Assembly: GCF_051622035.1 (NCBI RefSeq)
Contig: NC_135358.1
Location: forward strand, 15,128,001-15,192,000
From: Arctopsyche grandis
Lineage: Eukaryota; Arthropoda; Insecta; Trichoptera; Hydropsychidae
Direction: 5' to 3'
Length of the DNA stretch: 64,000 bases
Position numbers and translations under genes: made by a program. Shown here piece by piece: positions 23,876 through 34,060 of the stretch (its first letter is position 1; each line of letters opens with the position of its first letter). The notes below the pieces were generated by a model. It worked only from the letters and a program-made list of their open reading frames with translations, made no database searches and was not told the origin of the DNA.

Positions 23876-24402
23876 TGTGATATTACATCAATACCAGTGA
23901 TCTCATCATCGATTCTGTACAAACATGCATAACTCAAGGGCAACGACCCCTTCGACCATTCCAGAAGAAAGAGTTCATCGCTTGATCGTAAAACGAACGA
24001 AACCCAACAGTGATGTCATCAGGCGACCGCAACACATGCCTTGAAAAGTCATTAACGCGTGGCATATGACTCCATTCTCAAACGAACGACGTCCTAGCGC
24101 TGACCCCATAGCTATAAAACACACGTGTCCTGGAAGCGAAGACAAAGCACCTGCACACGGCACGCATCAAGCCAGAACGTATATAAAGCGACGCACCAGC
24201 TCCCAACACCAGAGTGAACCTCTGGAGTTCAACCAGCTCACTTCTCCGAAGCTCAACCTCTTCGTACATACAATAACCATTGTAACAATTGAACAAAAAT
24301 AAACGATCCTCTTACAAACACAAACGGTGTTTTCTTAGACCGAGACACGTACAACACATCTGTCCCGCGTACTAAAATTTTGTATTTACAATAATGACAA
24401 CA
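23876..24402 (+). mobile_element. Possible LTR remnant between the two solo elements
   Basis: Its layout is that of an LTR: TATATAAAGCGACG near 24180 (promoter-like), AAAAATAAACGATCC near 24295 (poly(A)-type), a start near TGTGATATTACATC and an end near GACAACA. I cannot pair its ends with a clear target duplication, because a solo element was later inserted at its right edge. It has no coding frame; if correct, it is a broken fossil LTR of unassigned family. Confidence 0.4.
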
Positions 24403-24403
24403 T

Positions 24404-24565
24404 TGTGGCGGCTCGCTTATACGACATGGTCGAGTTTGGTTGCCTTCCTGCGAGTGGGAACCAACTCGGCTGGGTTCGGAGAGCCACTACTCACTCTGTC
24501 TTCAGCTGTCATATAATAAACACGTGCATTAACATGCCAGTCGTCTCATTCGTTCATCCTCCATA
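24404..24565. mobile_element. 162-bp LTR-like solo element, copy 2
   Basis: Near-identical to 23659-23820. It has its own 4-bp target duplication ACAT (24400-24403, 24566-24569). Because each copy has a private duplication, the pair are two separate insertions and not the two ends of one element. Confidence 0.65.
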
Positions 24566-24672
24566 ACATGAAAAAAACCTCTAAAATTGCTATAAATCCA
24601 CGATTATCTCTCTAACAATAAATCTCTATGAAATTGTCTTTAAAATACAGAAAAATTACACTTTTTAATAAT

Positions 24673-24716
24673 AATAGTAAGTTGGCCTAACTAAATTGTC
24701 AGGCCAACTTACTATT
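24673..24716. repeat. Perfect 16-bp stem hairpin
   Basis: AATAGTAAGTTGGCCT (24673-24688) and its exact complement (24701-24716) enclose a 12-base loop. There is no T run or gene directly beside it. It may be the remains of a small palindromic element; function unknown. Confidence 0.6.
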
Positions 24717-24911
24717 CAGTCAGTCCACAGTTTTGCGTCACGATTATACAAAAAGTGTTTCAAATTTTGTGTAATATTCCGTAAATTACTTACAAAACTA
24801 AATTATTTTTACTTAATTTGAATGATTTTCATAAGTAAAATATACATAATGATAGATAATAATAGTGATAACGATAAAACAATAAGTAAATATAATATGT
24901 ATCAGTTTTGA

Positions 24912-27475
24912 ATGCAGTTGGCAGTAGTGACGGCGTGGCGCGAGAGGCTGTGGTTTGCGTCGGTGACATTCAATGTTATGGAAGCGGGGGTGGGAAGTGC
25001 GGCGAGAGGGGCGATTGGGGCGGTGGGGACGATGGGGTGCTCTCGCCTGCCCTGGATACTCGCCCTCTTCATGAGCGTCATTGCTATCACTGATGCGACC
25101 CCATACAATAGTCGGTATCTTATTCAAACTTCACTTTTTAAAACATAACCTGTAAACTATATCATACCTATTATTGACTAGCTCACTTCTTTAGACTTAT
25201 ATTAAAAAAATTACCATTACCAGATAGAATAAACAAGTGCTTCGGAAAGTAGGTTTTACCAAATAAAAACAAAAGTATTGAGGAATTTTATTTTTATTTA
25301 TATGTTGCTAGATGATGCACCAGCTACTGTCCGATATAAATAAATATACACAGACCAATATCCTCTTTAATTATTTTAATTTGTAGCGTGTAGCGTGCTT
25401 TCAAATGTATATCTTCGATTATTTGTTTAGCATAACTTATATTGCGTTTTTTCAACATTGATCAAAACCTTAAGTTGCACTAGCACCTACTAAAATTGGC
25501 AGCAAATATAGATTAAGAATTTACATGTTTAAGAATTTCTTAAAGTAATTTTAAGTCAGTTTCACTTTATTTGAACTTAGTGGTGTGGTGTTGCATAGTT
25601 CAAGTAAACATAGATAGACACAAAAATTATCTTCCGACTATTTATATATACGAATACTATATTTACGAAGTGTTGAAAAAGTAAAAAGTGATTTTTTAAT
25701 AATACAAATTTTCCCCATATTTCATTTTTTAAAGTCTGGTATGTGAAAACCAATAAAGTTTTTTTTTTTCATTTCTTTGACGTTTCAGTTCATTGGATCG
25801 ACGATGGAAGTCGAATAGACCAATCGGCACATGTAACATCCTCGCCATTGAATGTGTATTGCTACAAGGGAAAACCAAAATATATAATATACTTATGGCA
25901 GTCTGTCATGGTATACTTTGTACTTTTAATTCATACTTTATGTAATGAATAAGATAATCCATCTTTTTATCATTCATGTAAATTTTCAGTTAAATATAGA
26001 TATTAAGAATGACAACTTCTATCAATATGTGGGTCACACTCCTGATGAGGTTTGGAATGCCTTTCAAACGGACAAAGCTACCTGGACAGTAAATTTTTTC
26101 GCATCGAAAAAACCTCGTCATTTAAATCTAAATCCATTTAATCAGACATGCTTTGCCATCAACAGTGTTCAAAGCCACACCTTAAGTATAGAAGTTAAAA
26201 GTAAGTTTGGTTCATTATTTGGTTGAAAACAATCTACAAATATGAGTATGATTTGATTTTAATTAATTTTATATTTCGAACAGATGTTGACCATTGGAGA
26301 ATTACTTTTCTAATTATCGGCATTGTTCTATTCTTTTGGGCGAGATCGTTGGGTGAAAATACCTTGTTCTACTATGCAATTGGAGTATCTATCGGTATAT
26401 GTGCATCATTTATGGTGTTGGTGTACATCCTAAGCCGAATGCTACCTGGGGTATAGTCATCTACATAGTGACAAAAAAGTGTTACATCTAGTGTATTCAA
26501 ATATATTTCTAATTATTCTTTACTTTTAAATTCAGAAACCGATAGTGTATGGTTCGATGGTCGGCGGATGGGCAGTAGGAATATATTTTTTTCAGCTTAT
26601 ATGGTCTAATTTTCAACCGTTGTTATTGGTATATCGTAATTACGTAATATGGTATATCCTAATTAGTGGCTTCATCAGTTTCATCGTTTGCTATAAAAAA
26701 GGTCCGCCGAGTGATCGGAGAAGTAAAAACTTGATCGTTTGGACACTTCAGGTGAATAAATATACATATACATATGTATATGTATTATATAAATTTTCTA
26801 AACTTCATTTTCATTCTTGTGTATAAAAAATATAATCAATTATAATATTTTAATTTGCAGATTCTGGGATTTGTTGCTATTTATTTCAGTACTGAAGTGT
26901 TAGAGGCTATTATTGCAATATATACTTTCCTTCTATTAGTAAAATATGTACCCAGGAGATGGACCAATAAAATAATATCATATTGGTTAGTATTTTATAT
27001 GATCTGTACGTACTTTGCACATTGAAACATATGTATAAAAGCACAACAAAATAATTCTAGGGCTTATAAATTTCCACCAAAACGAGTATTGTTAACACAA
27101 GAACAATATTATGAAGAAGGAATAAGGGAAACAGCCAAAGCACTGGAAGACCTCAGAGGTTATTGTTCAAGTCCAGAATGTAAACAATGGGAGTTAGTGC
27201 GTAAACTAAAATATCCTTCGAAGTCAGTCGATTTTTGTCCACGAATAACTAACATATAAATCGGTTTCGTGAAATTAAAGCAAAATTTTAATTGCAGATT
27301 TGCCAATTTTATGGACGGCAGTGATCACATTAGCAGTGACGAAATTAATGATTATGATACAGAAGATTTTATTATTCATCGACCAAAAGCCAAAAATCCT
27401 GCTTCAGTTTCGTCCAATCTCAAAGAAGACTGTTTTACCAGTGACGATTCTTCATTCAGTCCTGATGACTTATAG
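24912..27475 (+). CDS. NEMP: Nuclear envelope integral membrane protein (NEMP family)
   Basis: NEMP proteins sit in the inner nuclear membrane, stiffen the envelope and matter for fertility. Exon 1 runs from 24912 to about 25110/25114; further exons are 25789-25910, 25990-26200, 26284-26450, 26536-26751, 26861-26985, 27061-27222 and 27298-27475. Phases agree from exon 2 on. The product is about 420-460 aa (human NEMP1 444). Evidence: a signal peptide (CSRLPWILALFMSVIAITDA), the luminal VYCYKGKPKYIIYLWQSV, five hydrophobic segments (from WRITFLIIGIVLFFWARSLG to YIL..SFIVCYKKGP and beyond), and the NEMP tail: LLTQEQYYEEGIRETAKALE and KFANFMDGSDHISSDEINDY. The exon 1 end is unresolved: the good donor at 25114 gives the wrong phase, a weaker GTCGGT at 25111 fits, or a small exon is missing. 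In-frame ATGs at 24912, 24978 and 25032 are possible starts. Confidence 0.9.
25115..25788. other. NEMP first intron
   Basis: This is AT-rich DNA between the signal-peptide exon and exon 2 (acceptor TTTCAG at 25783-25788). The phase mismatch of the exon 1 donor leaves room for one small unseen exon here whose length leaves remainder 2 on division by 3. I could not pick a convincing one. Confidence 0.5.
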
Positions 27476-28145
27476 CATTTGACGTAATAATAAACATTTG
27501 TATTAACTTGATTTAAAGTGTTTCTGTGATTAATTTAAGTATGATTTTAGTATTTACATATTTTTTTATAACAAGCTTTAATATTTTTCATGTTTGAAAT
27601 GTTCGTGTGTGTGAAATCTAATAAATTATTGATCTCGTAAATTTTGTCTCAATTCGTTCAGAATAACATAAATAAAACAATATTTATGTTAGCAATCATT
27701 CATTTAATTTTATTAAATTATAAATTAGATATACATATTACTACACGTTAAAAGGCACAAAATTCAGTTAAGCCATTTAAAATACATTTCTTATTCATAT
27801 GTATACGTTTTCACAGCATAATGACTTTGGCAGTGATGAATAAGAATGATAAATACAATTATTAATATTAACAATACACTATAAAAATATTTCTGTCATG
27901 TAAAGTTTTAAAAATTATCTGAAAACATTTGTACTGTAAATTATGTAATCAATAAATGAGGATTAATACTCCAAACTTAAGTTATTCAAAATATAAAAGC
28001 ATTATATTAGTTCAATATAAAAATTGTTAAGATTTTGTTTCCTTGTTTTAAATAGTTAATATAAAATAAATACATTTTCTCTTGTTAAAGTAGCACCGGG
28101 ATTGATATAATCTTCATCATACAAGACACCATGTTATATCAAAGT

Positions 28146-29426
28146 TTATCTAGCCCTGCTAGCTTTCTTGCTTTTGTCGATGTTCTGTGGTGGTGGAGGA
28201 GGCTTTGCCATCATTTGACGATTATATATACTACAGATATGGAATTAAAACATAATTAGTTATCATATTGTCTGATTCAAATTGTAAAAAATGAAAATAT
28301 ACATACATGCGATATTGTTCTGTACGTATATAATCAAGCACGTGTGATATTCCCAAACGCAGTTGATCTTCGATTGGAGGAATCCAAAAGTTACCCTCCA
28401 ACCTTAACATTGCTTTGTTGCTAGCTAAATCCAAATTGCCTATAAATAACAATTGATTTAATTAAATCTACGTTATATTATATAGCCAATAACATTGCAG
28501 TTAAATTTACCGAGTTCAGGAGGCAGCAGTGTCAAACGGTTAGCTTGTAGATGCAACTCACGTAGACGAGTCAGCTCACCAATTTCTTTTGGAAGTTCAA
28601 TGATGTCATTTTCACGTAATGATAACTAAAATAATATTCAACATGAAAACTATACACAGTTAATTTGTAATTTTAATTATATATCTAAATACAAACAATT
28701 TGTAAATTTTTCAGTTGACCAATCTCTGGTGGAACGTATTCGAAATCATTATCGCCCAAATACAAGGCACGAAGACTCTCTGAAAAAAATTACAAAATTA
28801 ATATAAGTGCTTATTTTTTAAACAACATTTGAAACTTAAATAAACATACCAATCATAAAGAAATTTCCAGGCAGAGTGTTCTCGTTGAGATTGTTGTAAG
28901 TCAGATCCAATAACTCCAATACAGGAAATGCACCGAAACCCCTCGGCAAAGAATTCAATCTGTTTATGGACACGTTGAGAATTCGTAATTTAGGCATTGA
29001 TGAGATGCTCACAGGCAACTCTTCTATGTGATTGTTGGCGAGATTCAGTATTTCCAAATTGACGAGATTGGCCAATCCCGGCGGAATAACGCTTATTTTA
29101 TTGTGGCTGAGCGTCAACCTTGTGATGTTAACCATGTTCACTGAAAGACAATAAGGGATATATATCGAAGACTGCGACCTTCAAAACAACTGTCTAATTG
29201 ATGGATGATTTAAACATCAAACTGAAGTATGTTAAGTATGTAGAGTTTTGTGTACAATTGTGAATTGTAAATGAGTGGTTTGTTGATGTTAGAACTGGTG
29301 AAATTTGGTGTCAAACTAACATAATCCTGGTAGATCTTCGAATGATTTGATATCCCTATCGACGAGGTCCAGCTCGAGGCGATTGTCCTCGCGAGCCTCA
29401 TCCAGGGCCTTCTTGCCACGAGACAT
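28146..29426 (-). CDS. RSU1: Ras suppressor protein 1 (leucine-rich repeat protein)
   Basis: RSU1 (icarus in Drosophila) binds PINCH in the ILK-PINCH-parvin complex at integrin adhesions. Six exons (minus order): 29321-29426, 28850-29140, 28697-28779, 28511-28625, 28307-28439 and 28146-28230. All in phase; the product is 270 aa (human 277). After [20 protein letters not shown] come about seven leucine-rich repeats, for example [60 protein letters not shown] and [20 protein letters not shown]. The end is [20 protein letters not shown] followed by SRAR, a proline run and basic tail as in the family. It is convergent with NEMP, whose stop lies 670 bp away. Confidence 0.95.
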
Positions 29427-29669
29427 ATTAGCAGTTTTTAAATAGCGGAATTTAATCAGTGCCTGCGCCCCCGACCAGACGAATTGACCGCGCCCTGTTG
29501 CGTCCCCGCCCACACCTAACCTCGCCCGCACTGACGTTATTGGTCTAAACACAATACATCATCACCATTTCTCTATAAAGCTCAAATATGTTTTATTTTT
29601 TTTTACCCACTACTTACAAGTTCAGCCACAACAAAAGTACTTCTAAATACTATTAACTGTTATAAAAAT

Positions 29670-30334
29670 GGTAAACGGATTATTCCGCAAAAAGCAATCT
29701 CGCGCAAGTCAGTAAAATCTTGATCACGGAACATCTGGCACTCGATTTCTCGTTAGTACAATATTTCGCGTTAATTACTTCCAATTGACGGAGTTTTTGG
29801 GTGTCAGATGCAGTGCCGGCCTTACACCCAGTGGCGCCCTCGAGCAATTTTTTCTAAGCACCCTTGGAAAAAAATTATAAAAAACTGGATTACCATCCTC
29901 CTTTTTCCCGGCCTTGGGACCTTGCTTCAGTTTCAGGCAGTGTCAGCAAAAGCATAGAAACCCAAATGTTTGGATATAATTCTTGTAAATTGTGCTGTTT
30001 TATAAAATTTAATACAATGAGTGAAAGGTTTTTAAATTGATAAGTTCATTGCTAATAATATCAGATTTTGAATTCGCGGTGAGCTTAATTTGAAGATTGG
30101 CTTTTCCCAGTAGATTGTTTGAATAGAATTTGCCGAGTACAAATGTAGGGTCTTTGACGCTCTAATTTTAATTTTAAAGCGCTTTTGGAGCATCGAGCGG
30201 CGCCCTAACTTATTTGGCGCCCTCGAGCACCGCCCGACCCAGCCCTCCCCTAATAGCGGCACTGGTCAGACGGTCCGTGATCGAGATTTTAGGGACTTGC
30301 GCGAGATCGTATTTTGCGGAATAATCACCGAACC
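29670..30334. mobile_element. GG-type MITE carrying a nested hAT MITE
   Basis: The outer element starts GGTAAACGGATTATTCCGC and ends GCGGAATAATCACCGAACC, as in the copy at 12480-13297. It is interrupted by 29811-30264; without that insert and its extra 8 bp it measures about 203 bp. No clear target duplication is visible; the bases outside read ATAAAAAT and GTTTTTAT, which are inverted to each other, not direct. Confidence 0.75.
29811..30264. mobile_element. hAT MITE nested in the GG-type MITE
   Basis: This 454-bp element has ends CAGTGCCGGCCTTACACCC and the complement of GCGGCACTG. The target duplication is GTCAGATG/GTCAGACG (29803-29810, 30265-30272; one mismatch). Inside both ends lies GGCGCCCTCGAGCA. 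A shorter relative is at 52803-53020. It has no transposase frame, so it depends on an autonomous hAT elsewhere. Confidence 0.85.
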
Positions 30335-30418
30335 GTTTTTATCGAACCGAAAAAACCCACTACTTACAAGTTTAGCCACAATAATAGTACTTCTAAATAC
30401 TAGTAACTGTTATAAAAA

Positions 30419-31381
30419 CAAATTTACTGTCAATTTTGATTAATTTCAATATTATAATCCAAATGGCCAACAACTGCAGTCTTGCAGTGCTTTTGGCCAT
30501 TTGGATTTTAAAAGTAAAAAAAAAAAATAAGAACCCTTTGACATTACTGAATACCTTTCGTGTCCTCAATCCCGTGTTCCCGTTCATTACTAAGCAATAT
30601 TTTATTATAATTTACCGTCAATAAAATTTAATTCACGCAATGTCAAAAATTATATTGTTCCCCACTACATGAACAATTGAAACTTTCCACTGATGACATT
30701 CTTGATTATTTTTATTCTTTTTTGACTTTAACTCTTTGTGATTTCGACATTTTATATTACTGAATGCGGTTTATGCCAACATTTTACCGGAAATATTTAT
30801 TTTTTTCCGTTATACTTCCCGTTTTCAAATTCTGGTTGAACCTCTGAATTGTTGAATAATATTTACCTATATTTATATATGTGGATATTATTATTAATCC
30901 CCCCAAAAAAAGGCAAGTCAAATGGGCGCATTTAATATTTAATCATGTTATACATATATCTATCTTCATATAAAGACAACTGAAAAATTCTCATTTTAAT
31001 TTAATATAATTCCTTTATATGATTTTTAGAAATTTTCAAAAGAAAGTAATTTTCATTTGAAGTAAAAGTAGACACATACTTTTGTTTTAAAATTGATTTA
31101 ATTAAATATATAACTTTACATTTCTATAAGCATAAAAACAATATAAATTCAATTAACAATATACATAATACTTACAAAGAAATTGGTGAATTTAGTATTT
31201 ACGTTTGTTTGGAAATATGTATATAATTTAGAATACATACATATGTACATGTATATATATACTGTTATAATAACGTACAAACTAGCCTCATAGCTACCTA
31301 TTATCACAATCGATTTTATATATAGAAATAAAAGTAAACAACATATTAAAGTTACCTTAAAATAGATTGTAATAATATTGA
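30419..31381. other. Intergenic DNA between the MITE nest and GGCT
   Basis: AT-rich. A palindrome lies at 30456-30507: AATCCAAATGGCCA and its complement, with an inner ACTGCAGT..CTTGCAGTGCT. It could be a tiny foldback element. No coding signal. Confidence 0.5.
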
Positions 31382-32053
31382 TCACAACTGTTCTAGTATA
31401 GATTCCATCTCTATTTCTCCAACATTATTATTGTGAGGAAGTGTTTCCAATTTTTCTATATAATGTTTGGGCAGTTCACTTTCTATTGCTCCATGAAGTA
31501 TCGTCGACAAGTAAACACGAGAAGGTTTGTCTGCGGGATAATTGGAGCCATCTGGAGGATCGACGGTTCTTTGATATGTACGACATGAAATAACTTGGCC
31601 ATCGATCAGGTGAATGTCGACTGTTCTTGGAAAATAAATATTCGCAGCAACTCCTTCCTGACTGAAACGCATTTAAGATCAAGTTAATATGCAGATTTTT
31701 ATTTATGATAGTACATATATATTATACATACTCGTCGAGATCTGGCAAATTTTTCATATCAATTTCCCATATTGCACCCCATACACTCTCTCCGACATGG
31801 GGTACAATCGTAGCTGGAGCCCCTCCCCATCTTAATGAGTGTCCAATAAAATCTAAACGATGATCCTGAAGTAATAATTAGTGCTTTATATAACGATTAA
31901 AAAAAAATTAAATCGCACAAACATTCTTAGATAAAATATAACCTTCAATTGTCCGACATGTTTTCGTAATGCTGTTGGATTCTGTATATGAATTCTTTTA
32001 GAGAGTAAATTACTTCCGTATGAAAAATACATAAAACTCTTATTGACACTCAT
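31382..32053 (-). CDS. GGCT: Gamma-glutamylcyclotransferase
   Basis: GGCT converts gamma-glutamyl amino acids to 5-oxoproline and free amino acid in the cytosolic glutathione cycle. Three exons (minus order): 31943-32053, 31732-31865 and 31382-31661, in phase, give 174 aa (human 188). The N-terminus has the glycine-loop motif FMYFSYGSNLLSKRIHIQNP (family FxYGSNLLxxRI). The catalytic Glu (Glu98 in human) lies in PDLDDQEGVAANIY, split across the second intron. The C-terminal part, VISCRTYQ..PSRVYLSTIL and LPKHYIEKLETL, also fits. The start at 32053 follows CAAAA, a favourable context; the longer open frame begins with TTG. It may be one of several insect GGCT-like paralogs (Tina-1, CG2811). Confidence 0.93.
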
Positions 32054-32393
32054 TTTTGTTTTGACATAAGCTGTCAAAATATGACAATCATGGTGACCAA
32101 CTCACAAATAAATGTCTACCAATATATTCAACCCACACTTGCAAATGATTCATATTGAAATTTTAATACAACTTGACAATTAGCTAATAAGGCAAGGACA
32201 ACGTCCCAAATCCTTTTCACAGCGTAAAAATAAACTACAGTAACTGCTTTGGTTTATATGAAAAATATTATAGTTGCTGCCCAGTGTATAGTTATTAGCC
32301 ACTTGGATTTTGATGTTAAAAAAATAAAAATCTGACATTATTTAGATCATTTTATGTGACAACGAATATATAATTTTTCTCCATCAGTCGAAA

Positions 32394-32633
32394 GCAAGTG
32401 CTAGATGTTCCGTGATTGAGATTTTAGTGACTTGCGCGAGATCGCTTTTTACGGAATAATGATGTGGCGGCTCGCTATACGACATGGTCGAGTTTGGTCA
32501 CCTTCCTGCGAGTGGGGACCAACCCGATTGTGTTCGGAGCTAGCTACTCACTCTGCCTTCAGCTGTCATAAATAAAACACGTGCATCAACATGCCAGTCG
32601 TCTCATTCGTTCATCCCCCATGATCCGTTTACC
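32394..32633. mobile_element. Partial GG-type MITE with a solo element in its end
   Basis: Only the right half of the MITE is present: GTGCTAGATGTTCCGTG, the GCGCGAGATCGC region and the terminus. The terminus reads GGAATAAT, then the inserted 158-bp element, then GATCCGTTTACC, so the insertion broke the terminal repeat itself. Confidence 0.65.
32463..32620. mobile_element. LTR-like solo element, copy 3, inside a MITE end
   Basis: Related to 23659-23820 (TGTGGCGGCTCGCTATACG to CGTTCATCCCCCA) and slightly shorter. The bases ATGA/TGAT repeat at its borders, again a 4-bp target duplication. Copy 3 differs from the other two more than they differ from each other, so it is the oldest or a separate lineage. 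Confidence 0.6.
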
Positions 32634-32666
32634 ATTGTTTTATATCAAATGGAAATAACTGTATAG

Positions 32667-33555
32667 TATACAATTGAATGTTCGCCACGCGGGCTCTTTT
32701 CAGGCGTATTCATTTTTCCAGTATATTTTCCTATTGGCCTATTTTTTATCTATAGATGCAGTCAACAGGGGTTTTCAATATAAAATATAATATGTATTTT
32801 AATAAAATAGATTACAGTAAAATAAATAAACATGTACTATGTATTGTAATAAAGTAAATCAATAACAATGTAAATATTTTCGTTTTAAATATTGTAGATA
32901 AGATCTGCCGTTTTCTTTTTCTCTGTCGTGAAGGGTTATACCTACTTTTATATTTAGGCTTGCGGCTCGGTGATTACTAGTAAAATGTGAACTGGTCACA
33001 AGACAATCGGTCGCTCTTCTAGGTCGGTCACACGTGATCACCCGTCACACTAAAACTGGTCACGAGAAAACTGGTCACACCCTAAAACTGGTCACACCCT
33101 AAAATCGGTCACGAGAAAACTGATTGACCGATCACGTGTGACCGATCTAGAGCGACCGGTTGTCCTGTGACTGGTTTACATATGACTAGTAGTCCGTTTG
33201 CCTAGGCTTGCACTTACATTTAACAATATCTGTCCGTCCACAATAAACATTTTTTCCTGTTTTTAACTATTCGGCTACTTTGTGAGTATTATTTTTAAAT
33301 AAAATGAACATCCCTGCTGCAGCTAACAATGTGTTGCTTAGGGAAAAAAGTATTTAGTTAACAGTAATTTCATACAAAAATAGTCACAATCAACGGGCAT
33401 AGCAGGTTCTAATATAAGTATTCATTGCAGTTATTTCTTTTCAAAAGATGCGAGAAAAATATCAATTTTGTGACTGGTATTCGTCCTTTATTAGTAGGAA
33501 AAAAAAGATTCACGCCCGAAAAGAGCCCACGAGCCGTACACTGGTATACAATGTT
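32667..33555. mobile_element. DNA transposon-like block with 50-bp inverted ends
   Basis: Left: GTATACAATTGAATGTTCGCC, then GCGGGCTCTTTTCAGGCGT. Right, on the complement: GTATACCAGTGTACGGCTCG, then TGGGCTCTTTTCGGGCGTG. The inverted repeats are about 80% alike over 50 bases. No transposase is visible inside. A foldback element (32968-33198) lies within it. Superfamily unknown; target duplication not resolved. Confidence 0.45.
32968..33198. repeat. Foldback element with ACTGGTCAC tandem core
   Basis: Two arms of about 80 bases are inverted to each other (left TTACTAGTAAAATGTGAACTGG; right complement CTACTAGTCATATGTAAACC). Both contain CGGTCGCTCT and CGGTCACACGTGATC. Between them lie four or five units of AAACTGGTCAC(ACCCT/GAG). 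Each arm is itself made of CGGTCAC/ACTGGTCAC words, so the whole is one repetitive palindrome. Confidence 0.65.
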
Positions 33556-34060
33556 CACATATTTTAATTTGAAATTCACTGATCAATCAGAAATCTACTA
33601 TTACAAACCAGAGCAATTTTTGTACACCATCTAATTATCAATTACAAAGTACTCGCATCTAATAAATTATCAATTATGAATTTAGTTAATATTGAACAGG
33701 AGTACAATCGGCGACTCAAAAGATACTCAAAGTGACCCGAAAGTAATATTTTGGTTTCTGCAATTTTGACTGAAATTTTAATAAGTGATTGTAAATTACA
33801 TACATATATGTACTTAAATAAAATAAACTAAATATTATTTTTAGTATAAATACCTTTGTACCTACACGTGTTATATCAATGGTAATAGAATCTATGCGAG
33901 ATGATATTTTGGCTCATATTATTACAGCTACTATTATACTATTGATATCTATTAGAAAGAACGCCACGGTGATGTTCGAATGACATTAAATAATTATCCA
34001 ATTGTGAATATCATACAACATCAACGTATGCCACGAGTGTAGTTGCTCCTCGTAATAAAA
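33556..34060. other. Region upstream of the apolipophorin-like gene
   Basis: This probably holds the promoter and 5' UTR of the gene starting at 34061. TATAAATACC near 33845 is a possible TATA element. I see no repeat or exon here. Confidence 0.4.

Larger units (their letters stand above)
29605..30418. repeat. 64-bp direct repeat bracketing a MITE
   Basis: The sequence ACCCACTACTTACAAG...GTTATAAAAA occurs at 29605-29668 and again at 30355-30418, with 4 differences in 64 positions. The copies immediately flank the MITE at 29670-30334, 20 bases off at the right. This is too long for a target duplication of any superfamily here. Confidence 0.8.

Noticed and set aside
23659-24565. A complete short retrotransposon with 162-bp LTRs and a 583-bp interior.
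   Set aside because: Each unit has its own different 4-bp target duplication (GTAC and ACAT), so they inserted separately.
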